Positions 32,303 through 44,067 of a DNA stretch of 64,000 nucleotides are shown piece after piece. Origin of the DNA: Rubrivivax sp. (GTDB lineage Bacteria > Pseudomonadota > Gammaproteobacteria > Burkholderiales > Burkholderiaceae_C); assembly GCA_022843905.1 (NCBI GenBank), contig JALHMT010000004.1, positions 191,205 to 255,204 on the forward strand, written 5' to 3'. Each line of letters starts with the position of its first letter. Within the stretch, counting starts at the first letter, position 1. The notes below the pieces were generated by a model. It made no database searches. It saw only the letters and a program-made list of their open reading frames with translations, and was not told the origin of the DNA. A program made the position numbers and the translations under genes.

Positions 32303-33169
32303 ATGTTCGACCACGACGAGACACTGGACGAGGCCCGCGCGCGCAACGTGCGTGACGCGCTGTTCGAGGACATCGGTCGCCAGGACTGGACCGGCCTGCT
32401 GGTGCCTGCCGGCCAGCGACTGCGCGCCCGGGTGATCTGCCGCGAGCGCGCGGTGCTGTGCGGGCGGGACTGGTTCGAAGCCGTCATGCGCGCGCTGGAC
32501 CCCGGCGCAGTGCTCGAGTGGAAGGTGGAAGAAGGCCAGTGGATGGCGCCCGATGCGCCGGTGGTCTTCATCGAGGCCGAGGCGCGCGCCCTGCTGGCGG
32601 GTGAGCGGCCGGCGCTGAACTTCATCCAGTTGCTGAGCTGCACGGCCACCGAGACCCGCCGCCACGTCGACGCGGTGGCCGGCGTCTCGCCGCAGCCGCA
32701 GGGCTGCGCCATCCTGGACACGCGCAAGACCCTGCCGGGGCTGCGCCTGGCGCAGAAGTACGCGGTGCGGGTGGGCGGCGGCCAGAACCAGCGGCTGGCG
32801 CTGTACCACGGCATCCTGATCAAGGAAAACCACATCGCCGCGGCCGGTGGGGTGGCCAAGGCATTGCACAACGCGATGGCACTTCAGGCGGGTGTCGAAA
32901 TCCAGATCGAGGTCGAGACCCTCGCCCAGTTGCGGGAAGCCCTGGAGGCCGGGGCCGTGAGCGTGTTGCTGGACAACTTCACGATCGAGCACATGCGGGA
33001 GGCCGTTCGCATCAATGCCGGACGGGCCTTGCTGGAAGTCTCGGGCAGCGTCCAGATGGAGCAGTTGCGCGCCATTGCCGCCACCGGCGTCGACCGCATA
33101 TCCATCGGGCACCTCACGAAGGACCTGAAGGCGGTGGACTTCTCGATGCGTGTCCTGGCTGGAGACTAA
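32303..33169 (+). CDS. nadC: Nicotinate-nucleotide pyrophosphorylase NadC
   Basis: A 288-residue quinolinate phosphoribosyltransferase, the step after NadA, making nicotinate mononucleotide with loss of CO2. Conserved active-site runs are ERPALNFIQLLSCTATETRR, DTRKTLPGLRLAQKYAVRVG, HGILIKENHI and the ending VEVETLAQLREAL to SVLLDNF. Length fits the family. The ATG at 32303 follows nadA directly, so the two form an operon. Confidence 0.96.
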   Translation: MFDHDETLDEARARNVRDALFEDIGRQDWTGLLVPAGQRLRARVICRERAVLCGRDWFEAVMRALDPGAVLEWKVEEGQWMAPDAPVVFIEAEARALLAGERPALNFIQLLSCTATETRRHVDAVAGVSPQPQGCAILDTRKTLPGLRLAQKYAVRVGGGQNQRLALYHGILIKENHIAAAGGVAKALHNAMALQAGVEIQIEVETLAQLREALEAGAVSVLLDNFTIEHMREAVRINAGRALLEVSGSVQMEQLRAIAATGVDRISIGHLTKDLKAVDFSMRVLAGD

Positions 33170-33227
33170 GGTTCAGCCCGCCACGGTCGATATGACCGGT
33201 ACGGCAACAACACCCCGGGATTCCGTC

Positions 33228-33518
33228 ATGAGCGTCGATTTCACGTCCATCCGCAACTTCAACGAGCGCGCCGTCTGCGAGGCCGTGCTGTCCTCCGCCC
33301 CCGGTTATCCCGGCCTCAAGCACGACCCGGAACTGCTGGCCGACGTGGCCTGCGTGGCGCTCAACCGGCTGCCCTCGCGTTACATCCGTCACGAAGTGGA
33401 CTACGCCTTCTACCAGACCGAAAAGGAGCGCGGCGACAGCGAACGCCAGGTGGCCGACGCGGTGGACTTCGCCTTCGGCTTCGTGCAGGCACGCACCGCG
33501 ATGAAGGCGCGCGGCTGA
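33228..33518 (+). CDS. ComFB-like small protein
   Basis: A 96-residue stand-alone protein resembling the late-competence ComFB family: NERAVCEAVLSS, DPELLADVACVALNRLPSRY then IRHEVDYAF form the conserved helical core. There is no signal or membrane segment. ComFB-type proteins have been reported as cyclic-dinucleotide receptors in cyanobacteria and other bacteria, from memory. Here the gene lies 61 bases upstream of a diguanylate cyclase, which makes a nucleotide-receptor role attractive but unproven. The ATG at 33228 gives MSVDFTSIRNF; the frame is open upstream to nadC but without a better start. Confidence 0.78.
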   Translation: MSVDFTSIRNFNERAVCEAVLSSAPGYPGLKHDPELLADVACVALNRLPSRYIRHEVDYAFYQTEKERGDSERQVADAVDFAFGFVQARTAMKARG

Positions 33519-33579
33519 CACGCGCAGCGCTCCCGAACCGACGGAAAGCTTCCCTCCCGCATCCCGCCTGCTGTCAGCC

Positions 33580-35373
33580 ATGAGCACCACGGAGTCGATC
33601 GCCGAACTGCTGGCCCAGGCCTGGCAGCTCGCCTACCTCGACCCGCTGCGGGCCCGCGACATCGGTCGACAGGTCATCGAGCGCACGCGGCACGAGCCCG
33701 GCAGCGTCGAGGCCGGCCATGGCTGGCTGCACATCGCTCTGGCGGAGGTGCGGCTGGGCGACCCCGATCTGGCCAAGCAGGCCACGCAGCACGCGCGCGC
33801 GGTGTTCGACCGCATCGGCAACCTGCGCGGCGTCTGTCTGGCCGACGAGGTCCGCGCGATCAGCCTGCGCCGCTCCGGCGAGCATGTCGCCTCGCAGCAA
33901 CTGCAGGCAGAGATCGACGCCCGGGACGGGCGCGACTACGACGACAACGATCACTTCATCGCCCACAACTCGCGTGCCATCACGCACAAGCTGCTGGGCC
34001 GCAACGACGAGGCACTGCGCCACTTTCATCATGCCTACGCGTCGGCGCTGCGCACAGGCTGGCCGGGTCCGAAGATCGTCGCCCTGGGCAACCTGGGCGG
34101 GTTTCACCACGACCTCTTCAATCTGGAAGACGCGAAGAAGCTCAGCGAAGAGGCACTTGCGCTGGCACGCCGGATGAGCGTCCGGCAGGTGGTCGGAAAC
34201 GCATCGGCCAACCTCATCACGATCTACCACGCGGCTGGTCAGCCCGAGAGAGCATTGGCCGTCGCGCAGGCCATGCTGTCCGAGCCCGACAGCCTGTTGC
34301 CGGACGCGCTGGACCAGCTGTCGACGACACTGGCCCTGGCCTTCCTGGGTGTGGGCGACATCGAGAGTGCCGAGCGCTTCCTGTCGCGCGGTGCCCAACG
34401 CCAGCCTGCAGACGGCGACGGCATCGGGCTGTGGAGCTGGCTGCAGGCCCGCTGTGCGCTGGCCAGGCACGACGCCCAACGGGCCGAGGACGTTGCGCGC
34501 CGCGCGCTCGAAGGTCAGGAACAGGGGCGGATCAGCGTGCAACCCTACGACTTGATGCAGTTGTTCCGGGCCGTGGCCGACGCGCGCGAGCAACTCGGCG
34601 ACCTGGCCGGTGCGCTTGCATGCACGCGCCGCGCCCATGCCCTGTACGAGGAACTGGTCGGCCGCAGTGCACGCGCGCGCTACATCGCGCTCGAGGTCGC
34701 TCACGAGGTGGCCAGCGCGCGCCACGAACGTGACCAGGCGGTGTTGTCGCGCGACAGCGCCGACGAGGACAGGCGTCGCCTGGCCGAGCTGAACCAGCAG
34801 CTCCAGGCCACGCTGGCCGAGACGGCTTCGTTGCAGGCGCAGCTGCGCGAGCAGGCGGTGCGCGACCCCCTGACCGGCCTGCACAATCGCCGCCATCTTT
34901 TCGAGGCCGCGCCGCAGCTCATCGAGCTGGCCCTGCGCCAGCGCAGTGACCTGTGTGTGGCGCTGATCGACCTCGACCACTTCAAGGCCTTCAACGACAG
35001 CTGGGGCCACGCCGCCGGCGACACCGTTCTGCTGGCCTTCGCCGATCTGGCCTCGCAGATCCTGCGCCGCAGCGACGTCATTGCACGCCATGGCGGCGAG
35101 GAGTTCGTGGTGGTGATGCCCGACATCGGCATCATCGATGCGATGGCCGCCATGGAACGCCTGCTTCAGGCCTTCACCGCCATGCCCTTGAAGCACGGCC
35201 GCCAGTCATTGCCTCCCTGCTCGTTCTCGGCCGGCCTGGCGGCGCTGCCGCAGGACGGCCAGACGCTGGACCAGCTGCTGTCACGCGCCGACCGCGCGCT
35301 CTACCGTGCCAAGGGCGGCGGACGCTCGAGCATCGAGGCCGCCACCCCCGGCGAGCGCATCACGATCATCTGA
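33580..35373 (+). CDS. TPR-containing diguanylate cyclase (GGDEF)
   Basis: A 597-residue cytoplasmic protein with no signal peptide or membrane segment. Residues about 25-370 are helical TPR-like repeats, residues 380-430 a coiled coil (SADEDRRRLAELNQQLQATL), and residues 430-590 a GGDEF domain. The active-site loop is RHGGEEFVVVMPD, a functional GGEEF variant, and the product-inhibition site RxxD is present six residues before it as RRSD. Substrate residues DPLTGLHNRRHL and LIDLDHFKAFND are intact, so c-di-GMP synthesis from two GTP is likely. The TPR part may sense a protein partner. Preceded by the ComFB-like gene and convergent with nadB. Confidence 0.92.
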   Translation: MSTTESIAELLAQAWQLAYLDPLRARDIGRQVIERTRHEPGSVEAGHGWLHIALAEVRLGDPDLAKQATQHARAVFDRIGNLRGVCLADEVRAISLRRSGEHVASQQLQAEIDARDGRDYDDNDHFIAHNSRAITHKLLGRNDEALRHFHHAYASALRTGWPGPKIVALGNLGGFHHDLFNLEDAKKLSEEALALARRMSVRQVVGNASANLITIYHAAGQPERALAVAQAMLSEPDSLLPDALDQLSTTLALAFLGVGDIESAERFLSRGAQRQPADGDGIGLWSWLQARCALARHDAQRAEDVARRALEGQEQGRISVQPYDLMQLFRAVADAREQLGDLAGALACTRRAHALYEELVGRSARARYIALEVAHEVASARHERDQAVLSRDSADEDRRRLAELNQQLQATLAETASLQAQLREQAVRDPLTGLHNRRHLFEAAPQLIELALRQRSDLCVALIDLDHFKAFNDSWGHAAGDTVLLAFADLASQILRRSDVIARHGGEEFVVVMPDIGIIDAMAAMERLLQAFTAMPLKHGRQSLPPCSFSAGLAALPQDGQTLDQLLSRADRALYRAKGGGRSSIEAATPGERITII

Positions 35374-35389
35374 GCGCCTGCTCGACCGC

Positions 35390-37030
35390 CTACTTGACGC
35401 GCCGCCGGTCGCTGCGCGCCGGCCGGATCAGCACGGTCGGGAAGCTCACAGGCAACGCGTTGGGGAAGTCGCGGCTGTAGTGCAGTCCGCGACTTTCGTG
35501 GCGGCGCAGTGCCGACTGCACGATGAGCTCGGCGCACACCACCAGATTGCGCAGTTCGAGCAGGTCGCGCGTGACGCGGAAGTTGGCGTAGTACTCCTCG
35601 ATCTCGTCGCGCAGCAGCTTGATGCGGTGCAATGCCCGCTCCAGGCGCTTGGTGGTGCGCACGATGCCGACGTAGTTCCACATCAGCAGGCGCAGTTCGT
35701 CCCAGTTGTGGGAGATGACGACCTGCTCGTCGGCGTCTTCCACCTGGCTTTCGTCCCAGGGTGGCAACGAGGGCTGCGGTCGCCGCGCCGCGGCGGCGAT
35801 GGCCAGCGCACAGGTGCGGCCCAGCACCACGCACTCGAGCAGCGAATTGCTGGCCAGGCGGTTGGCGCCGTGCAGGCCGGTGTAGGTGGTCTCGCCGACG
35901 GCGTACAGGCCCGGCAGGTCGGTGCGGCCGTCGAGGTCGGTGACCACGCCGCCACAGGTGTAGTGCGCCGCCGGCACCACCGGGATGGGCTGGCGCGCGA
36001 TATCGATGCCCAGCTGCAGGCAGCGCGCGTGGATGGTCGGGAAGTGCGCCTTCAGGAAAGCCTCGCCGAGGTGCGTGGCGTCGAGCCAGACGTGGTCGAC
36101 GCCGTGCTTCTTCATTTCGAAGTCGATGGCGCGTGCCACGATGTCGCGCGGCGCCAGCTCGGCCCGCGCATCGTGCAGGGGCATGAAGCGCCCCGCCTCG
36201 CCGTCGACGTTGGGCAGGCGCAGGACCGCACCTTCGCCGCGCAGCGCCTCGGTGATCAGGAAGCTGCGCTCCTGCGGGTGGTACAGGCAGGTCGGATGGA
36301 ACTGGATGAACTCCATGTTCCCCACCCGGCAGCCCGCACGCCAGGCCATCGCGATGCCGTCGCCGGTGGCGGTGTCGGGATTGCTGGTGTAGCGGTAGAC
36401 CTTGCCCACGCCGCCGGTGGCCAGCACCACGGCCGAAGCGGCCAGCGTCTCGACGCGGCGGCTGTTCATGTCCAGCGCGTAGACGCCCCAGCACTGCGCG
36501 CTGCCGTCGGGCTGGTGCACGTGGCGCTCGGTGACGAGGTCGACCGCCATCCAGCGCTCACGCAGGGAGATGCGCGGATGTCGTCTTGCCTGCTCGAGCA
36601 GCGCGTCGTGGATGGCCTTGCCGGTGGCATCGGCCGCGTGCGCGATGCGCCTGACGGCATGCCCGCCTTCGCGCGTGAGGTGCAGGCCCAGCGGCCCGTC
36701 GGGATCGGACGAAAACGGCACGCCGGCCGCGACCAGCCATTCGATGGCCCGTGCGCTCTGCTCGGCGATGAAACGCGCCGTGTGTTCGTCGACCAGTCCG
36801 GCGCCTGCGTCCTGCGTGTCCCGCACATGGGAATCGACGCTGTCGTCGTCGCCCAGCACGCCCACGATGCCCCCCTGCGCCCAGGCCGTGGCGCCCTCTT
36901 CGAGGGTGCGCTTGGCCAGCACGATGACCTGACGGTCTGCCGCCAGTTGCAGGGCAACCGTCAGTCCGGCCAGGCCAGCACCGATGACCACGGCCGGCAG
37001 CGTGGCCGTGGCGGAATCTGAGGAACTCAT
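35390..37030 (-). CDS. nadB: L-aspartate oxidase NadB
   Basis: A 546-residue FAD enzyme oxidising L-aspartate to iminoaspartate for NadA. It shows the N-terminal dinucleotide site VVIGAGLAGLTVALQLA, EGATAWAQGGIVGVLGDDDS (the flavoprotein GG motif region), HPTCLYHPQERSFLITEALR with the active-site residues of the fumarate-reductase-like fold, and the C-terminal ending DETYTGLHGANRLASNSLLE in part (GETTYTGLHGANRLASNSL). The ATG at 37030 (MSSSDSATATLPAVV) was chosen; the frame is open far upstream only because of GC bias. It faces nadAC with the cyclase between them, so the nad genes are close but not one operon. Confidence 0.95.
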   Translation of the reverse strand: MSSSDSATATLPAVVIGAGLAGLTVALQLAADRQVIVLAKRTLEEGATAWAQGGIVGVLGDDDSVDSHVRDTQDAGAGLVDEHTARFIAEQSARAIEWLVAAGVPFSSDPDGPLGLHLTREGGHAVRRIAHAADATGKAIHDALLEQARRHPRISLRERWMAVDLVTERHVHQPDGSAQCWGVYALDMNSRRVETLAASAVVLATGGVGKVYRYTSNPDTATGDGIAMAWRAGCRVGNMEFIQFHPTCLYHPQERSFLITEALRGEGAVLRLPNVDGEAGRFMPLHDARAELAPRDIVARAIDFEMKKHGVDHVWLDATHLGEAFLKAHFPTIHARCLQLGIDIARQPIPVVPAAHYTCGGVVTDLDGRTDLPGLYAVGETTYTGLHGANRLASNSLLECVVLGRTCALAIAAAARRPQPSLPPWDESQVEDADEQVVISHNWDELRLLMWNYVGIVRTTKRLERALHRIKLLRDEIEEYYANFRVTRDLLELRNLVVCAELIVQSALRRHESRGLHYSRDFPNALPVSFPTVLIRPARSDRRRVK

Positions 37031-37152
37031 GGAAGCCTGTCGTCCAGCGCTGCGGGAAATCGATTCTACGGATCCCGCCCGGCAATGCCGTGCAGCGCTT
37101 CCAGTCGCCCAGCGGCTCCGGTTGATCGTGAACGGAGCCACGCATCCACGCC

Positions 37153-37177
37153 GGAGTACCCCCCCGAAACAAGGGGG
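37153..37177. other. C-run/G-run hairpin upstream of the 472-residue gene
   Basis: ACCCCCCC-GAAACAA-GGGGGC can fold into a five- or six-pair hairpin about 20 bases before the ATG at 37196. It may affect initiation of that gene or act in the divergent nadB promoter. Resembles the second hairpin of the dispersed repeat but the rest of the repeat is absent. Confidence 0.35.
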
Positions 37178-37195
37178 CGGCCGTAACATCGGCAA

Positions 37196-38614
37196 ATGAG
37201 CGCGTCTCCCCACAGCCCCGTCCGGCCGGGCCCCCGCCAGGAACTGGCGTCTCCGGCCACCCAGATCGTCAGCGACCGCGAGACCTACCTCGGTCAAGGC
37301 GCACGCGAGGTCGGTCGGCGCATCTCGGAGACCCAGTTCGAACTGTTCGTCGTCGGCGACCCCAGCATCGCGCTGCAGCAGCAGTTCGAGAGCGCCGTTC
37401 CCGACTTCATCGCGCTGCACGACCTGGGCGGCACGGCGTCGGAAGAGACGCTCTCGACGCTCACCCGCCGTCACGGCGTCCGGCGCCAGGTCCTGGCGAT
37501 CCGTCGCGAAGGCCACGGCGTGCCGCTGGCCGAGTTGCCCTTCGTCGAGGTCCAGGCCGCCGACGGCAAGAGCCTTCGCGTCTATGGTGGCTCCATCAAC
37601 GGCGACACTCGCACGCGCCACCAGATTGCACAGTTGCTGCTGGCGCACAGCCGCCTGGGCGTGATGCTGGTGCCCGACACCCCGCGCCATGCGCTGGCCG
37701 CAGCCGTGAAGCCGGTGCGCGACGCGATCGCTCGCGGGCCCTGGCCCAACGGCGATCTGCTGATCGCGCCGCTGGCACTGCTGCCGGGCCTGCCTGCGGA
37801 GTCGGCGACGCTGGCCGGACGCAGTGGCGTCACGGTACGCCTGCTGCCGACGCTGGCGCGCGTGGGCGATGTCTGGCAGCATGTCGCCGACACCTGGAAC
37901 GCGATGCAGTCGCGCACCGGCGGCCTGACACGGCTGACCGGTGCCGCCGCGCCAGTGGCCGAGGCCCCTGAACCCGGAGACGTGCCGTCCTGGGAAGCGC
38001 CGACCATGCCGATGGACTTGCGCTCGCCACCGACACCGTCGGCGCCGTTCGCCATCTCGGCCCAGTTCGCCCCCCTGTCCCCGGTTGCGGCGCCGGCGGC
38101 GACCGCCGCGTCGAGCACGGTGGCACCCCCGGCCGCACCCACCGCGCCCTTGTTCACGGCGCTGACCCCCACCGGCGCGACTCCTGCGAGCGTCAGGCCA
38201 CCGGCTGCGCCCCAGGCCGGCAGCCTGCCGGCGATGCCTTCGGCTTCGCCGATGCCGGTGCCGGGCCGCACCGACTGGGCCGACTACGCGCGTCGCTGCG
38301 CCGGGCTGCGCGGCGTCATCAGCAGCTGTGTGTTCGACCAGCCTGGCCAGCGCCTCATCGCCCATGCCGGCGGGAGGCCATCGGGCGACCGCCTGACCAC
38401 CCAGGGCGCGATCCTCGCCGCCACCATGATCGAGGCCGGCCGGGCACTGGGGGCGGGCATCGCCTTTCGCGACGCCTTGATCACGATCGGCAGCTACCAG
38501 CTCGTGCTGCACGCGGTGCCGGGCCACCCCGGCGTGATGCTGCATCTGGTGGTCGACAGCCGCCAGGGCAGCGCCGCGATGGCGCGCGCCCAGGTCGAGA
38601 AGCTCGATCCCTGA
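37196..38614 (+). CDS. Uncharacterised protein with roadblock/LC7-like C-terminus
   Basis: A 472-residue protein I do not recognise as a named family. Three parts are visible. Residues 1-245 are globular with mixed alpha/beta character (ISETQFELFVVGDPSIALQQ, LGVMLVPDTPRHALAAAVKP). Residues 245-355 are a Pro/Ala/Ser-rich linker. Residues 360-472 have the alternating pattern of a roadblock/LC7 or profilin-like domain (CAGLRGVISSCVFDQPGQRL, LAATMIEAGRALGAG, LITIGSYQLVLHAVPGHPG). Roadblock proteins often regulate small GTPases or cyclic-dinucleotide systems; the neighbouring GGDEF/ComFB pair makes signalling plausible. There is no signal peptide or membrane segment. Convergent with clpB. Confidence 0.7.
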   Translation: MSASPHSPVRPGPRQELASPATQIVSDRETYLGQGAREVGRRISETQFELFVVGDPSIALQQQFESAVPDFIALHDLGGTASEETLSTLTRRHGVRRQVLAIRREGHGVPLAELPFVEVQAADGKSLRVYGGSINGDTRTRHQIAQLLLAHSRLGVMLVPDTPRHALAAAVKPVRDAIARGPWPNGDLLIAPLALLPGLPAESATLAGRSGVTVRLLPTLARVGDVWQHVADTWNAMQSRTGGLTRLTGAAAPVAEAPEPGDVPSWEAPTMPMDLRSPPTPSAPFAISAQFAPLSPVAAPAATAASSTVAPPAAPTAPLFTALTPTGATPASVRPPAAPQAGSLPAMPSASPMPVPGRTDWADYARRCAGLRGVISSCVFDQPGQRLIAHAGGRPSGDRLTTQGAILAATMIEAGRALGAGIAFRDALITIGSYQLVLHAVPGHPGVMLHLVVDSRQGSAAMARAQVEKLDP

Positions 38615-38689
38615 CCGCGCGGCGGGAAGGGGCGATTCGACGCCCTGTCCGGCTGCAAAGGGCCAGATGCCGGCAGCGGCGGCGGATCC

Positions 38690-41296
<2,607 letters not shown>

Positions 41297-41320
41297 GGCT
41301 GAATCCTCCGGTTGCGAAGG

Positions 41321-41349
41321 AAATGGGGCGTCGCACGGCGCTTTTCAAG
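41321..41349 (-). promoter_or_regulatory. Sigma-32 heat-shock promoter of clpB
   Basis: On the minus strand CTTGAAA (41349-41343), a 14-base spacer and CCCCATTT (41328-41321) match the sigma-32 consensus CTTGAAA-N(13-15)-CCCCATNT. It lies 25 bases before the clpB start, giving a leader of about 18 bases that holds the GGAGGA site. Confidence 0.9.
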
Positions 41350-41447
41350 CCGGGCCGGCAAGCCCGGGGCCGGCATCGGATGGCGACTTGAGCCAGATCA
41401 TGCCCGCGCCAGCGGGTGCCGTCGGTGGCACAGCGCACCCAGGCCGC

Positions 41448-42800
41448 TCAGCCGCGCGTGGGTTCCTGTGCCTGAAGTCCGGCGGCCAGTACGGCGCGCT
41501 GCACCTTGCCCAGCGCCGTCTTCGGCAGCGCCGGCACCACGACGATGCGGCGCGGGTGCTTGAATCGCGCCAGCCTGTCGTCGAACAGGGCCTGCAGCAG
41601 GGCCGTGTCCACCACCCGGCCTGGCCTCGGCACCACGGCCAGTACCGGCACCTCGCCCCAGCGCGCATCGGGCAGACCCACCACGGCACAGTCGGCGACC
41701 TCTGCATGGCCGGCCAGCAGGTTCTCGATCTCGGCCGGGTGGATGTTCTCGCCGCCGGAGATGATCAATTCCTTCGAGCGCCCGACCACCTCGTACAGCC
41801 CGGCATGCGGGCCCTCGGCATGCAGCCGAGCCAGATCGCCGGTGTGGAACCAGCCCTCGGCATCGAACGAGGGTTCCGCGCTGCGGTGGTAGCTGCGCAT
41901 CAGGTTCGGCGCCTTCAGCAGGATCTCGCCGTCGTCGCCCAACTTCACTCGCACGCCGGCCGCCGGCCGGCCGACCAAGCCAGGATGGGCCAGCGCCTCG
42001 TCAGGGCGCAGCACGATCGAGACCGGCCCGGTCTCGGTCGCCCCGTAGACCTGCGCCACGGGAATGCCACGCCCGTGGAAGGCTTCGATCAGCGGCAGCG
42101 GCACGATCTGAGAGCCGCTGGTGATGAACTGCAGCGACGAGAGGTCGGCCGCGGCCCAGCGCGGGTGCTCGATCAGCGCACGCATGACGGCCGGCACCAG
42201 CAGCGTCGTGGTCGGCTTCCACGCGGCCACCGTGTCGAAGAAGGTGGCCGGCTCGAAACGCGGCATCAGCGAGACCTTCGATCCGGCCGCCAGCGCAGGC
42301 AGCGTCTGGATGCACAGGCCGCCGACGTGGAACAGCGGCAGCACCGACAACACGCGCGAGCTGCCGTCCAGGCGTTGTGCGGCGATGGCCGCTGCGGCAT
42401 TGGCCATCAACCCGGCGGCGGTGTGAACGGCGCCGCGCGGCTCGCCCGTCGTGCCCGAGGTGTAGACCAGCAGCAGGTCGCCGTCGACCACGCCTTCGGC
42501 CGGGCCGGGCTGCAGGCGGCATTGCACCAGCACCTCGGTGGCCAGTGGCGCCAGCTCCGGCGTGCCCAGCAGGTGCCCGGCCCCTGCGTGCGTGACGATG
42601 CGCGCCAGCTCGGACGCGGTCAGCCGCCAGTTCAATGGCAGCAGCACCGCGCCGAGCCGGTGACAGGCCACCAGCGTGGCCAGCATGTCCCAGCTGTTGT
42701 GGCCGAGCCAGGCCACGATCGCGCCACGCTGCACGCCGTCGGCACGCATGTGCCCGGTCGCGGCATCGGCCAATGCAGGTGGGACGAGACGGTCGAACAC
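41448..42800 (-). CDS. Acyl-CoA synthetase (AMP-forming, MenE-like)
   Basis: A 450-residue adenylate-forming enzyme activating a carboxylic acid with ATP and CoA. It shows the P-loop [16 protein letters not shown] (about residue 113), [23 protein letters not shown] and the hinge [17 protein letters not shown], then the catalytic lysine near the end in [14 protein letters not shown]. The start is GTG at 42800 after an in-frame stop; the N-terminus is about 30 residues shorter than most relatives. Last gene of the coupled minus-strand operon, 19 bases after the acyl-CoA dehydrogenase. The substrate is unknown but is probably a ring-cleavage product if the operon is catabolic. Confidence 0.88.
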   Translation of the reverse strand: MFDRLVPPALADAATGHMRADGVQRGAIVAWLGHNSWDMLATLVACHRLGAVLLPLNWRLTASELARIVTHAGAGHLLGTPELAPLATEVLVQCRLQPGPAEGVVDGDLLLVYTSGTTGEPRGAVHTAAGLMANAAAAIAAQRLDGSSRVLSVLPLFHVGGLCIQTLPALAAGSKVSLMPRFEPATFFDTVAAWKPTTTLLVPAVMRALIEHPRWAAADLSSLQFITSGSQIVPLPLIEAFHGRGIPVAQVYGATETGPVSIVLRPDEALAHPGLVGRPAAGVRVKLGDDGEILLKAPNLMRSYHRSAEPSFDAEGWFHTGDLARLHAEGPHAGLYEVVGRSKELIISGGENIHPAEIENLLAGHAEVADCAVVGLPDARWGEVPVLAVVPRPGRVVDTALLQALFDDRLARFKHPRRIVVVPALPKTALGKVQRAVLAAGLQAQEPTRG

Positions 42801-42819
42801 GACGGGCCGGGCGCTGCGG

Positions 42820-44055
42820 CTACTCGAGTTCTTCGTCGCGCTCGCCGGATTCGTAAAGGCACTCGCGCCCCAGCCGGTCCTGGCACAGCTCGGCCGTCCA
42901 GGGCAGCATCAGCGAGCCGCAGCGCGAATCGCGGTACAGGCGCTCCAGCGGCAGTGACTTCAGCATGCTCTGACCCCCGCAGGTGCGCACTGCCAGCGCG
43001 GCCAGCGCGTTGGCGTTCTCCATGATGGTGAAGTGCGCGGCATACAGGCGCATGCGCGTGTCCTTGTCGGGATCGACCTTCGCGTCGCGCGCGTTCTGCA
43101 GGAACAGGGCACGCGTCTGCTCGAGCTTGATGCGCATGTCGGCCACGGCGATCTGCTTGGTCGGGTACATGCGGCGCTTGACGGGCGGCATGCCCGGCAC
43201 CTCGGCGCGCAGGTAGGCCACGGTGAAGTCGTAGGCCGCCTGCGCGATGCCCATGTAGGTGGGCGACAGCGTGGCGAACATGTGCGGAAAGCGCATGGCG
43301 GCCTGGAAGTACAGGCCCTCGGGCATCAGCCGCGCGGTCTCGGGCACGAAGACGTCCTTGAACAGCAGCGTGCGGCTGACCGTGCCGCGCATGCCCAGCG
43401 GGTCCCAGTCGCCGACGACGCTCACGCCTTGGCTGGCCGCGGGCACCGCCAGGTACAGCGAATCGCGCTGCGTGGCACCGGGCTTGTCCAGCGTGCACAG
43501 CGCGCCGTAGAAGTCGGCGGCACCGGCCAGCGAGGCGAAGATCTTCTTGCCGTTGATGACGTAGCCGCCGTCGACCTTGCGTGCCAGCGTGCCCCAGGGG
43601 GCCTTGCCCGCCGCGGCCGCGCCGCCTTCGCTGAAGGGCTGCGAGTAGACCTTGCCGTCCTGCACGATGTTGCGGTAGTGCAGCGTTCGGTGGCGCTGGT
43701 GATCGGCGCGCTGCTCGGGCGTCATGTCCAGCGCGTCGGCGATGAAACCGCTCCACATGCAGGAGCTGACATGCATGTTGAAGGACAGCGCCGTGGCGCC
43801 GCAGTGCCGCCCGATCTCGGCGGCCACCATCACGTAGGTGGCGAAGTCCGCACCCAGGCCGCCGAACTCGCGAGGCACGCAGATGGCCAGCAGGCCGCTG
43901 CTGCGCAGGTCGTCGTAGTTCTCGAAGGGAAAGCTGGCCTCGCGGTCGTGCCTTTCGGCGCGCGGCGCGAACTTCTCCCGGCCCAGGGTGGCGGCCAGGT
44001 CGATCAGCTCGCGCTGCTGCGGGGTGAGGTGGACAGTCTGGCCAGCGATGTGCAT
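42820..44055 (-). CDS. Acyl-CoA dehydrogenase-family flavoprotein
   Basis: A 411-residue protein of the acyl-CoA dehydrogenase fold: N-terminal helical domain with [20 protein letters not shown], middle FAD sheet ([35 protein letters not shown]), C-terminal helices with [15 protein letters not shown]. The end is atypical: the usual YEGTSEIQ stretch is replaced by [17 protein letters not shown]. The glutamate may still align with the catalytic base. Enzymes of this fold also act as flavin-dependent monooxygenases supplied by a flavin reductase, and one is encoded in this operon, so oxygenase function is an alternative. Lies 12 bases after the hydrolase gene. Confidence 0.85.
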   Translation of the reverse strand: MHIAGQTVHLTPQQRELIDLAATLGREKFAPRAERHDREASFPFENYDDLRSSGLLAICVPREFGGLGADFATYVMVAAEIGRHCGATALSFNMHVSSCMWSGFIADALDMTPEQRADHQRHRTLHYRNIVQDGKVYSQPFSEGGAAAAGKAPWGTLARKVDGGYVINGKKIFASLAGAADFYGALCTLDKPGATQRDSLYLAVPAASQGVSVVGDWDPLGMRGTVSRTLLFKDVFVPETARLMPEGLYFQAAMRFPHMFATLSPTYMGIAQAAYDFTVAYLRAEVPGMPPVKRRMYPTKQIAVADMRIKLEQTRALFLQNARDAKVDPDKDTRMRLYAAHFTIMENANALAALAVRTCGGQSMLKSLPLERLYRDSRCGSLMLPWTAELCQDRLGRECLYESGERDEELE

Positions 44056-44067
44056 GGGGGCTCCTGG

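Noticed and set aside
37031-38545. Extension of nadB by about 500 codons upstream
   Set aside because: Open only by GC bias; it is antisense to the 472-residue gene and real NadB starts at the flavin motif near 37030.
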